The position numbers were made by a program, and so were the translations under genes. 64,000 nucleotides of DNA from NCBI GenBank assembly GCA_023898385.1, contig CP060220.1, positions 62,001-126,000 on the forward strand, in the 5' to 3' direction. The DNA comes from Pseudobdellovibrionaceae bacterium. GTDB taxonomy: Bacteria > Bdellovibrionota > Bdellovibrionia > Bdellovibrionales > UBA1609. Shown here piece after piece: positions 35,434 to 43,404 of this stretch. Below the pieces are notes generated by a model that made no database searches, was not told the DNA's origin, and saw only the letters and a program-made list of their open reading frames with translations. Positions within the stretch are counted from its first letter, which is position 1. Each line of letters opens with the position of its first letter.

Positions 35434-37902
35434 ATGTCGCCCTACAAAAATGGAACGTTACCTTGGTTGTCTGCGTGGCTTGGCGGCTTCTTGATGACTT
35501 TAATGCTTGTTGGCTGCCAGCTGGCGGACAACCGCATAAAGGGCGCAATAGCATTGTCTGGTAGTGGCGCGGGCCCAGGCGAAATTACGGGGATTAGTTC
35601 GTCTAACGTCCTCAATGATCATGGGCAAATTTCATGGCCAGTGGTCGTGGGTGCGACAGGCTACCTGGCCAGCTATCAAATGGGGGATACGGCTCCCGCA
35701 AGCTGCGATGAAGGTCTACAGGTGCCGGCCCAAAATATGTCAGGAACAACGTTAACTTTGTTAAATTTAAGCCCCGGCACGAATTACTCATTGCGTATTT
35801 GTGCTTTGGGGGTGTCTTTTGAGGGCGAATTCACTGTCCTGACACTCAAAGAATTAACAAAAGAAGTGGTCTATCCAGGCAACAGCAATTGGAATGACTA
35901 TGTTCGAAATAACGGAACATATCTACTTGATGCCGACAACACACCTTGTGATGGCACGGAAACGGGCGACTATCTCTCCGAATTGTGTATTCACGTTGCC
36001 GAGGTCAATAAATTTGCGGCCCCAGACCTGGGCTCCGATTGCACCGGCGTAAGTGCTTATGATTCAGCAGGAGTCTTTGATTGGCAATGTGATGATACAG
36101 TAGATCCAGTAGTGGTTTACTCTACGGGATTGAAAAATGGCAAAGGCCTCGCCGATCTGGTCGGTGTCACAGAGTTCTTACCTCTTCGTGTTGTGATTGA
36201 AAAATCAGGTAGTGCCACTCACTCGTCATCGCTCGCCACCTGGTGGAGCAATTCTATTGCACCGATCACTGCGGGTAACCTCACGTTATCAAATGCAGGA
36301 ACAATTTATGTTTTGGAACAAGACCTCACGGCCAACGGATTTACGGTCACGGCTGACAAAGTGGGCTTTGTAGTAAAATCAGGGGCCACTCTAGAAAGTG
36401 ATCTTAACAAATCACTCATTGCCGACTCATCTGCCAAGTTTTTATGGATAGAAGGGAGCTTTGGCGAGACGGTAGGCACCAGCGTTCTAGATATTCGGTC
36501 AAAGTACAGCCAAATCAGAAATGTTTCCATTGAGGAGGGTGATGCGATCCAGGCATTTTTGGCCCAGTCATCAGAATATTTGAAAATCCAAAATCTTCGC
36601 ATAAAAGGCACCGCTTCAGTCTACAAGTGTGTTTCCCTTACGCTAGGATCGTGGCTTGAGGCTTCATACGTGGCAACGTATGGATGTCAAATTGGGTTCT
36701 CTTCAGGGTTTAATTCGAATTCAAGATTTAATAATCTCAAAATATTGGGGCACTCTGATGATGGCATTGGCCTTTCGGGTACCGGAAACAATATTTTTGT
36801 AAACACCCAGGTGGCTTACTCAAATCGGGCCATTACCGGAGATCTAACGAATAACGTGTTTTATAATACTGTGGTTTCTAACTCCCCTTATTGCGTCTAT
36901 ATGACTGGCGGCTCGATGACATTTGTTAATACTTTATTGGTCAACTGTAACCAGGCCAGGTTTACTCTGTACACTCATCATTCTTCGTTTTTAAATACGG
37001 TGATTGCTTCGCAATCGGCTTCCCAAGGGCACTACTTTTATAGAGTTCACGACAACGTATTTCACAATCTTGTAACGGCGAACAATGATGGATGGCAAAT
37101 TGGACATACGTCATCTAACAATTTTGTGTTTTCAAATTTGGCCATGGATTTGCCTTTTAATGGATACGACGGCGATAACTGGAAGTTTACCGGGAACTTG
37201 TTGTTAACCCCATCGGTCACTTGCAGTTACTCAGGTGCCGGTACAAATTATGGACTACAAAATGGCACTTGCGCCAATGTTGGAACAAGTGATGCCGTTC
37301 ATCGAACTGGTCTGGATTTTAGCGACACCTTTGTTGGCAGGGTTTTCGACGACAGCATAACTCAGTTTGATATTTCAAGTGATGTGGACTTTACCAATAT
37401 CGGAGCCATTTCAAATTTAAACGATTTTGATACCGTTATTGACTTTGAGCATCCGTTGAGAGCCTGGGGCCGGAGTTCTACAAATTGGCGCGACAGTGCT
37501 GCACGGGGGGCATGTGCGACGGGAGGTACAATGTGCGCTGTGTACGACTGGAGGTTGAAATCCACCGACACTGTGTTCAGAAACACGTCCCTAGACGGCC
37601 TCAATCAAAATGACCCCTTCATCAGTGGAAGCGCCTGTCCCGCAGCCGTAGATGGCAACTTAACGTTGACCGACTCTAATGCAAATGGGGCCAACACCTA
37701 TCTGAGAAACGCCGTAGAAATAATGAACGATAAAATCGGCGACGACGACGGTCTGTGTGAGTCAAGTGAGGCCTGTATCTACTCACCCAACTTCGGCGTC
37801 TATCAGGGTCACGGCGACTACAAGGCCAACGGCACCTGCACCTTTCAAAACGGCACCGTTTCGGGCGTCACGATGTATACATACCCTAGCAATGGTATCT
37901 AG
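35434..37902 (+). CDS. Lipoprotein with fibronectin-like and parallel beta-helix domains
   Basis: An 822-residue lipoprotein; TLMLVGC gives an acylated Cys at residue 28, and GGAGG lies 5 bases before the ATG. Residues about 45-145 form a fibronectin-like domain (ISWPVVVGATGYLASYQ ... LNLSPGTNYSLRICAL). From about residue 280 to 640 short strands repeat with Asn/Ser ladders (FNNLKILGHSDDGIGLSG, NNVFYNTVVSNSPYCVY, HNVFHNLVTANNDGW-like), as in right-handed beta-helix proteins of the pectate lyase or DUF1565 type. The end is Cys-rich (CATGGTMCAVYDW, GLCESSEACIY). No catalytic motif could be fixed, so it may be a surface adhesin, a polysaccharide-binding protein or an enzyme. Confidence 0.75.
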   Translation: MSPYKNGTLPWLSAWLGGFLMTLMLVGCQLADNRIKGAIALSGSGAGPGEITGISSSNVLNDHGQISWPVVVGATGYLASYQMGDTAPASCDEGLQVPAQNMSGTTLTLLNLSPGTNYSLRICALGVSFEGEFTVLTLKELTKEVVYPGNSNWNDYVRNNGTYLLDADNTPCDGTETGDYLSELCIHVAEVNKFAAPDLGSDCTGVSAYDSAGVFDWQCDDTVDPVVVYSTGLKNGKGLADLVGVTEFLPLRVVIEKSGSATHSSSLATWWSNSIAPITAGNLTLSNAGTIYVLEQDLTANGFTVTADKVGFVVKSGATLESDLNKSLIADSSAKFLWIEGSFGETVGTSVLDIRSKYSQIRNVSIEEGDAIQAFLAQSSEYLKIQNLRIKGTASVYKCVSLTLGSWLEASYVATYGCQIGFSSGFNSNSRFNNLKILGHSDDGIGLSGTGNNIFVNTQVAYSNRAITGDLTNNVFYNTVVSNSPYCVYMTGGSMTFVNTLLVNCNQARFTLYTHHSSFLNTVIASQSASQGHYFYRVHDNVFHNLVTANNDGWQIGHTSSNNFVFSNLAMDLPFNGYDGDNWKFTGNLLLTPSVTCSYSGAGTNYGLQNGTCANVGTSDAVHRTGLDFSDTFVGRVFDDSITQFDISSDVDFTNIGAISNLNDFDTVIDFEHPLRAWGRSSTNWRDSAARGACATGGTMCAVYDWRLKSTDTVFRNTSLDGLNQNDPFISGSACPAAVDGNLTLTDSNANGANTYLRNAVEIMNDKIGDDDGLCESSEACIYSPNFGVYQGHGDYKANGTCTFQNGTVSGVTMYTYPSNGI

Positions 37903-38019
37903 ATAAATGTAGCGGCCAGAATTATGGATAGTGAAGTGCTGGCAGAGACATGACTATTGATGGTGATACATAAAATGGCTAAAATGGCTTTAATGGAATC
38001 TCGTATCAAGTCAGCTTCA

Positions 38020-38358
38020 CTATTTAGGTGCTATTTTCTCAAACGCAGGTTTAAGCGGGAGTAGGTCGGTGTGGATGGTATTCCATACGATCGATAGGTC
38101 TACACCAAAATATTCGTGAATAAGCAAATTACGGAAATCTTTTATTTTTCGCCACGGGATTTCAGGGTTTCTTACTTGAATATCCACAGGAATCTTGTGA
38201 CTGGCTTCTCCAATGACCTCTAGGCAGCGAATAACTGCAAGGACCGTTTTTCGATCCATACGGAACGAGTCAAGAGTCATCCCGTGCGTGAAGTTTTCTA
38301 TGTCTTCAATACTGGTGAGTATATCCGAAACTCTCAAGTCCCATTTTCTAGGCGACAC
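38020..38358 (-). CDS. HepT-like toxin (DUF86)
   Basis: A 112-residue all-helical protein. RNLLIHEYF contains the R-x4-H-x-Y motif of HepT ribonucleases (HEPN superfamily). The IGEASHKIP segment is also typical of DUF86. Its start overlaps the end of the nucleotidyltransferase gene by 11 bases, the usual order for the MntA-HepT pair, in which MntA adds AMP groups to the HepT tyrosine and silences it. Confidence 0.85.
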   Translation of the reverse strand: MSPRKWDLRVSDILTSIEDIENFTHGMTLDSFRMDRKTVLAVIRCLEVIGEASHKIPVDIQVRNPEIPWRKIKDFRNLLIHEYFGVDLSIVWNTIHTDLLPLKPAFEKIAPK

Positions 38359-38641
38359 GAATGGCCTCTTTAAGAATTTGTTCTTTGAGATGAGGGTGTA
38401 AAGCTTGTTCTGTTGCCAAGTCTACTTTGCACCCAAACAATCCTTCGAGAAAATATTTAACTTCTAAAAATTGAAACATTCCGACGGGTTCAGAAAACGC
38501 CACCAAAACATCAAGGTCACTGTTTTCTTTGCCCTCGTTACGGGCAACAGATCCAAAGAGATGTACTGATTCAACTTTTAGGTTTCGCAACTCACCTTTG
38601 TGGCTTGCGAGTAAACTGGCAACTTGATCTCTGTCGGTCAT
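38348..38641 (-). CDS. MntA-like nucleotidyltransferase antitoxin
   Basis: A 97-residue minimal nucleotidyltransferase. HLFGSVARNEGKENSDLDVLV is present as the G-S-x10-D-x-D signature for NTP and metal binding. A GTG four codons upstream is possible; the ATG at 38641 follows a GGGGG stretch and starts at a natural N-terminus. It is the first gene of the pair with hepT. It likely modifies the HepT toxin with AMP; whole-pair function is taken from the family, not shown here. Confidence 0.85.
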   Translation of the reverse strand: MTDRDQVASLLASHKGELRNLKVESVHLFGSVARNEGKENSDLDVLVAFSEPVGMFQFLEVKYFLEGLFGCKVDLATEQALHPHLKEQILKEAIRVA

Positions 38642-38838
38642 AGACGCCCCCACTGAGTTTATAATCGTACTATTGTATGACTTTCACTACAAGTCCACTT
38701 TTCAGGCATTCGTCGGTTGGATTCAATCTATGGGTGCGCTTGGTCGCGTTAAATCAGCACAGGGCCTCGGAAGTCTCGATGTGGGCAGCGAATCCAGACA
38801 ATAGCGGGGTTTCGAACAACAGCCGTTGTATCAATGAG

Positions 38839-39795
38839 CTACTGCTCGGTCTTTAAAAGATCGCCGCATCGATTCTTAGGCTCTAAACCAAATGTTGGAT
38901 TGGGCAGGCCGAGACTATTGAGTTTTTCAACCAATGCATGGCTGTATTTTTCAGCAAAATCCTCGAGAACTTCCGATTGGGCGACGGGTACTTTGGGTTG
39001 CAACAAGTAAGCTTGAAACTCGTCAATGATGACATCCTCACCCTCGTAGGCAAAAGCTAACCTATTGCGAATCTCTTCGCGGTCTGATTCTGTCAGAGTG
39101 TTTTGCCAAAAATCTTTGATAGTGTTCTTGTAAGCTGGGTAGCTGTCAAAAAGGGCGTGGGCTATCTCGTGACCCAAGGTATCTAGAGCAAAGCCCACAA
39201 CATTGAGCCCAATCAGAAAATAATCGCCGCCACGATGTCGGCCATTTAAGATGGGTAAAATGTGATTATAGATCATCTGTTCTTCAGGCAGCAGGTTCCC
39301 ACCTGTGGCTTTTGCAAACTGAATAAGATCGCGCCTTCGAAGATTCAAGCCGCGAGCGGCTTCGATAGATTCGTGATAAAACAGTTCATTGCCTTTTGCT
39401 ACATGCCCCACTTCCACTCCGGGGCCGCCGTCTTGAAACAGTGACGGACGTATCAAAGATTTATTCATGTGCAGACGTGAGTAAAATAAAGCCACATAGA
39501 CGTTATTCAAGCCTTCCACTGGCCGAACTTGAACATGGTAGTTATAAAGATGCCGATCATAGTCTGAAAAATTTCGATACCAGTTGAGCGCTTTACCAAA
39601 ATCAGAGTTTGATCTCATCATATAGGCATTGGCCTGGTTTTTAAAAGCGGTGACCCATTCTTTTGCAGCAGGCTCAGTCAGAGGCAGAGGGAGGGGAGAG
39701 AATCGCACTCGCTTTTCAGAAAGGCCGCCAGCCACGGACTCTGATGCACCAGCGGCAAGTACGGCCGAAAAAAGTAAACATATTGATTTCAACAT
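38839..39795 (-). CDS. Secreted putative zinc metallopeptidase (HExxH)
   Basis: A 318-residue exported protein with a signal peptide (MLKSICLLFSAVLAAG). LDTLGHEIAHALFDSYPAY contains HEIAH, the zinc-binding HExxH motif; a possible third ligand is the Glu in VIIDEFQAYLLQP about 50 residues later, which would make it a gluzincin-type enzyme. The substrate is unknown and no named family could be assigned. The ATG at 39795 has GGTGG about 5 bases upstream. It stands alone on the minus strand, 113 bases downstream of the HPt gene. Confidence 0.65.
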   Translation of the reverse strand: MLKSICLLFSAVLAAGASESVAGGLSEKRVRFSPLPLPLTEPAAKEWVTAFKNQANAYMMRSNSDFGKALNWYRNFSDYDRHLYNYHVQVRPVEGLNNVYVALFYSRLHMNKSLIRPSLFQDGGPGVEVGHVAKGNELFYHESIEAARGLNLRRRDLIQFAKATGGNLLPEEQMIYNHILPILNGRHRGGDYFLIGLNVVGFALDTLGHEIAHALFDSYPAYKNTIKDFWQNTLTESDREEIRNRLAFAYEGEDVIIDEFQAYLLQPKVPVAQSEVLEDFAEKYSHALVEKLNSLGLPNPTFGLEPKNRCGDLLKTEQ

Positions 39796-39908
39796 ACGGA
39801 CCACCAAACCGAAAAAAACAAACCTAATTTTATTTTTAGTTTATCGGGAGCTCTTGATATCGACTCATTCGGGTATGAGTCAAGCAAGGGGCGGGCTTGT
39901 GAACAAGA

Positions 39909-40286
39909 TTACACGGCCTCTTCATATTTGCGAAGCTTCTCGGTAAGGGCTGCCGCTGTTGAATCATAACAGGCCTGAAGGTTCGACAAAAGAGTTGCCA
40001 ATATGGCACTAGCAGCGTGGGCTTGTGCGTGTTTTTCAATGTCTCGGGCGTGATCTTGCAGGGATTTTGCGCCCAGGGTGCCGGCGTTGGATTTCACATC
40101 GTGAGCCATTCGCTCTAAAGTATTGAGATCACCTCGCGAAAGGGCCTCACCCATGGCCTGAATACGCGCGGGGGTGTGGTCAAAAAATATGTCAATAAGG
40201 TGAGTGAGCGTTCCCAGATCCCCAGCCAGCTGGTCTCGAAAAAGATAATCTAATAAACCCTCGTCAATGGGCGATGACTCTGCCAT
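39909..40286 (-). CDS. HPt (histidine phosphotransfer) domain protein
   Basis: A 125-residue helical protein. MAHDVKSNAGTLGAKSL carries the phospho-accepting His in the usual AH.LK..A...GA setting, so it probably passes phosphate between response regulators or from a hybrid kinase. The ATG at 40286 is chosen over the one six codons upstream because GGAGG lies 5 bases before it. No kinase or regulator is adjacent, so its partners must be elsewhere. It follows the hydrolase gene by 28 bases and may share its transcript. Confidence 0.88.
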   Translation of the reverse strand: MAESSPIDEGLLDYLFRDQLAGDLGTLTHLIDIFFDHTPARIQAMGEALSRGDLNTLERMAHDVKSNAGTLGAKSLQDHARDIEKHAQAHAASAILATLLSNLQACYDSTAAALTEKLRKYEEAV

Positions 40287-40314
40287 TTGGCCTCCGCAAC
40301 TCATAGGTCTCGAC

Positions 40315-41235
40315 TTATTGTACTTGGTCTAAAAGGCGTTGAAAACTGGTCCAGAAGTCTTGGGGGCACTCCTTGTGGGGGAGGTGACCACAATTTTTGG
40401 CCACCCGAAGAGAGGCTTGTGGAATGGCATTGGCAAATTCAATACCATGGTCAAGGGGGATGATTCTATCGGAGTCCCCCCACAAAAGGGCCGTGGGCAT
40501 GCGAATTTGTTTAATCCGGTGGTCGAGAAACTCCGTGCCACCTTGCTGGGATTTTAGCATTTGGATAATGGGCATTTTCTCAAATTTTCGAATCGCACTT
40601 TGAGCAATAAAATCGGGAACTGGAAAGCTATTGTAGTAGGCTTTAGCCCGAAATTCGCGCAAGCTTTCGGGGCTCGGATCCACAAATGCCGGCAAAATAT
40701 CACTGTAATCTCGATCTAATCCCGCGGCGTTTTCAAGCATCAGGCCACTTAATAGTGTCGGGTAACTCAACGCTATTTCCGCAGCGATCCATCCGCCAAA
40801 ACTATTCCCCACGACCACCCAGCTCTCACACTGATCCATCACGCTATCTTTAACCACGCGAGCCAAATGGGAGATGCGGTAATCATGAGAGTCTTTAAGA
40901 GCTGGCGTGTCGCCGGAGCCGGGTAAATCCACAGCAAATAGGTGAACCGAAGGAGGAGGACTCGTGAGCCCCTCACCCATCAAAACGCGCTTCCAAGTGA
41001 GGCCTTCATCACCCAGCCCATGAATAAGTAATACGCATTGGCACTCTTCAGGGTGAGAACAATAGTTCTTTCTATACACATGCACATCTCGATAGGTCTC
41101 TGAGTGAACTTGCTTAAGTTGCAGTTGCGCCTGAAAAAGAGCCGTTAATGCAGAAATGGGGTAGGCATAAACTAGGCCTGCGGCCAAAATAGCCAGCGTC
41201 ACAATGGGAATTAAAATTTTCAAGGGGTATCTCAT
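40315..41235 (-). CDS. Alpha/beta hydrolase with N-terminal membrane anchor
   Basis: A 306-residue hydrolase. The start at 41235 gives a hydrophobic N-terminal segment (LKILIPIVTLAILAAGLVYA), a membrane anchor or uncleaved signal. Motifs: LLIHGLGDEGLTW for the oxyanion hole, VVVGNSFGGWIAAEIAL with the nucleophile Ser, LLWGDSDRIIP for the Asp and NCGHLPHKE for the His. Lipase, esterase or C-C hydrolase activity are all possible. An extra Cys pair near residue 60 (NYCSHPEECQC) suggests a disulfide outside the cytoplasm. Confidence 0.85.
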   Translation of the reverse strand: MRYPLKILIPIVTLAILAAGLVYAYPISALTALFQAQLQLKQVHSETYRDVHVYRKNYCSHPEECQCVLLIHGLGDEGLTWKRVLMGEGLTSPPPSVHLFAVDLPGSGDTPALKDSHDYRISHLARVVKDSVMDQCESWVVVGNSFGGWIAAEIALSYPTLLSGLMLENAAGLDRDYSDILPAFVDPSPESLREFRAKAYYNSFPVPDFIAQSAIRKFEKMPIIQMLKSQQGGTEFLDHRIKQIRMPTALLWGDSDRIIPLDHGIEFANAIPQASLRVAKNCGHLPHKECPQDFWTSFQRLLDQVQ

Positions 41236-41465
41236 GGGTCCCTTCGTCCTTATGGGGCAAGTCTTATTTTCGGTATCAACAGAACTTGGCCAACACAAAT
41301 TCTGAAATTGCAGCCAAGACTCTCAGGATACGGACTGCGTCGGCCAACTTCAAAAAAAACTTTATAGCTTTGACCAATTTGATACAAAAGTCTTTGCATG
41401 ATGAGTCGTGATTGTCTGACTCTAGACTCACAATACTTGTGATTGTTAATGCAAAGGGGGATGGC

Positions 41466-41843
41466 GTGATTGTATTTTTGGTCAGTTTATTTGGGGCGCT
41501 TGGAGTCGCGTTGCGATTTGGCGTGAACTCGTGGATGTCCTCAGTGTCTCATTTTTGGGCCACTGTGGTGGTGAACCTTTTGGGATGTTTTTTGGCCGGA
41601 GTGTTGTTTGCGTATTTTCGAGGCCAACCCACGGTTTTGGTGCCCGGTGCCGTGAAGACGGCCCTAGTGATTGGGTTTTTGGGCGGCCTTACCACCTTTT
41701 CAAGCTTTGCATTGGACACCATGCGTCTTTTGGAGAGGGGGGCGTATGGAATGGCCCTAACCAACGTAGTGGGCCAGAACCTGGCCGGTTTACTCTTGTG
41801 TGCTGCGGGCTTGTTTATAGGAAAAATGTTGGTGAGTTCGTAG
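41466..41843 (+). CDS. crcB: Fluoride channel
   Basis: A 125-residue protein with four membrane helices. GALGVALRFGVNSW, VVNLLGCFLAGVLF and GFLGGLTTFSSFALDT are the CrcB/FluC signature, including the TTFSS segment that lines the fluoride path. CrcB works as a dual-topology dimer that lets F- leave the cell. I chose the GTG at 41466, which has AAAGGGGG 5 bases upstream and gives the family's usual length; the longer frame upstream is not needed. I did not see the fluoride riboswitch pattern in the 230 bases upstream. Confidence 0.92.
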   Translation: MIVFLVSLFGALGVALRFGVNSWMSSVSHFWATVVVNLLGCFLAGVLFAYFRGQPTVLVPGAVKTALVIGFLGGLTTFSSFALDTMRLLERGAYGMALTNVVGQNLAGLLLCAAGLFIGKMLVSS

Positions 41844-42136
41844 TTGAGAATCGTGGCGAACAGCTCGTGTCCAAACACTGACCAGTTTTGTGTCTGAAAT
41901 TTGCTATAGATAGTCAGTGAAGTGACGATGGCGCTCAGATCCATTGGACGAGGGTTTGAGCCGTTGATGCCGAATTTGAAGCTGACCTGTGCGTTTACAA
42001 CCCTGAAAAAATCACATGTCAGGGTCATTTAGCGGCACGGTCAAAATTTGATAAATGAAGCGATTTCGAGTATAACAAAGCGCGCCCTCAGCCTTTCGGC
42101 ACCAGGGGTGTTGCCCAAATTTGAGGAGGAATGTGA

Positions 42137-42598
42137 GTGGTAGACTCTGATCTAATGAACAATGACATAGCGATGGACGCAAATATTAATCCTGAGGCCG
42201 CTGGATTTTTGGGCATTGATGGAATGGACGATGATCTCCGTTACATTGATGAGATCGATAATATTTTAAATCTTGAAGAAAACGATTATCCCAATTTTAC
42301 GTTGGCAAAAAACAAAGCTCGGTTTTTGCGAATGTTAGCATGGTATAAAAATAAAGAAACTTGGTTGGATGTGGCCCCACTCAGTGGTGTGAACAAGTTG
42401 TTTAAGCAGCAATCAAAAGAACTAGAAGGCATTCGTAGCAACAAGCTCGATTATGAAATGGAGCTTGAGACGGGAACACTCACTCCCAGCCAGAGATCTT
42501 ATCGTCGTGACGAACTGAAAATGTGTAAAGTTCACGAGAAAATGGCCGTGCATCTAATTGCTAAGATGCAGGTGAAGATTAAATCAGGTCGTCGATAG
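42137..42598 (+). CDS. Small acidic/helical protein of unknown function
   Basis: A 153-residue protein starting at GTG with GAGGAGGA 6 bases upstream, a strong ribosome binding site. The N-terminal third is acidic (DGMDDDLRYIDEIDNILNLE), the rest is helical and more basic (QQSKELEGIRSNKLDYEMEL, HEKMAVHLIAKMQVKIKSGR). No known domain is recognised. A strong terminator follows, so it is a single-gene unit, probably well expressed. Confidence 0.75.
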   Translation: MVDSDLMNNDIAMDANINPEAAGFLGIDGMDDDLRYIDEIDNILNLEENDYPNFTLAKNKARFLRMLAWYKNKETWLDVAPLSGVNKLFKQQSKELEGIRSNKLDYEMELETGTLTPSQRSYRRDELKMCKVHEKMAVHLIAKMQVKIKSGRR

Positions 42599-42911
42599 CA
42601 TTTAGACCACCAAAAATTTTTTAGATTCTTAGATAAAAGCCGGCAATAGTTGCCGGCTTTTTGCTTTTTGGCCCAACAAGAGCCGCCTCCGGCTAAGCCT
42701 CTGTAATCTGTATCTTTTTGAGAAAACTAGCGGCTAAAGCCCTGGATTTAAAGGAAGTGTTGCCAAATCCCATTTTGGTACTGATTTCGAGTACTTATCT
42801 AAAAATGAGAAAAATAGGCAATTTTTTCCTAATCTTTTCGGCTAGACCTGCCGATAGGTTTATTGAAATGAGCCAATGACAAGTTTTTTGAAACCTTATG
42901 GAGGTATTAAA
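42599..42911. other. Intergenic stretch: terminator plus promoter region of the Fis-type gene
   Basis: The left end holds a strong terminator (42636-42667); the rest is A/T-rich and holds the likely promoter of the next gene, though no clear -10/-35 pair could be fixed. No gene is seen. Confidence 0.5.
42636..42667 (+). terminator. Rho-independent terminator
   Basis: An 11-bp perfect stem (AAAGCCGGCAA / TTGCCGGCTTT, loop TAG) followed by TTGCTTTTT, just after the gene ending at 42598. Confidence 0.9.
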
Positions 42912-43325
42912 ATGGGACGTACAATGTTTATAGTCGTTAGTGATGACAACAAGGTCATTAGTGAAGCTAAAGAGCTAGGCGCTCGCTCAGAATCTTCAGT
43001 GGAAGTTTATTCACCTGAAGAATGGGACCGTCTTCTTGATAGCCGACCCTTTGTTTCGCAACTTAAGGTTATGGACAGCAAAGAAAGCAGCGGCGCTAAA
43101 ATTTTACCATTTCCTGGTGCTCGCACGCGGAATTACGATAACAAAAAGCGCGTTCACACCATGAACGAGCTTGAGAGCATTGCTATTGAGAATGCCATTA
43201 AAGAATACAACGGCAATCTCACTGAAGCGGCAAAAGCCCTTAGTATCGGGCGTGCTACACTTTATAGAAAAGTAAAACAATACGGCATCGACACAAGTCG
43301 TGGTCGCAGAAAGAAAGCCGCGTAA
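42912..43325 (+). CDS. Fis-type DNA-binding regulator
   Basis: A 137-residue protein whose last 45 residues are a Fis-type helix-turn-helix (ELESIAIENAIKEYNGNLTE then AAKALSIGRATLYRKVKQYG), the same domain that ends NtrC-type sigma-54 activators. The N-terminal half (FIVVSDDNKVISEAKELG) resembles the first strand and helix of a receiver domain but is too short for a complete one and has no central AAA+ domain. It is therefore a stand-alone DNA-binding protein, perhaps derived from an NtrC-like regulator. Start at the ATG with GGAGG a few bases upstream; the C-terminus is very basic (RGRRKKAA). A terminator follows. Confidence 0.85.
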   Translation: MGRTMFIVVSDDNKVISEAKELGARSESSVEVYSPEEWDRLLDSRPFVSQLKVMDSKESSGAKILPFPGARTRNYDNKKRVHTMNELESIAIENAIKEYNGNLTEAAKALSIGRATLYRKVKQYGIDTSRGRRKKAA

Positions 43326-43357
43326 TACGCTGAGCTCTATACAATAAAAAATATCAC

Positions 43358-43390
43358 AAGGCCGAGCTTGCCATGGCTCGGCTTTTTTTT
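43358..43390 (+). terminator. Rho-independent terminator after the Fis-type gene
   Basis: Stem GCCGAGC / GCTCGGC (43361-43367 and 43376-43382) with an 8-base loop, followed by eight T. Confidence 0.9.
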
Positions 43391-43404
43391 GAAGATAAAC
43401 CGCT

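Noticed and set aside
18149..39795. Family link between the secreted proteins at 18.1 kb and 38.8 kb because both end with CG-x-LLK
   Set aside because: The rest of the sequences shows no shared pattern and only one has HExxH; the short match is probably chance.
41299..41465. Fluoride riboswitch before crcB
   Set aside because: I looked for the conserved riboswitch core in the upstream bases and did not find it; a covariance-model search would be needed to be sure.
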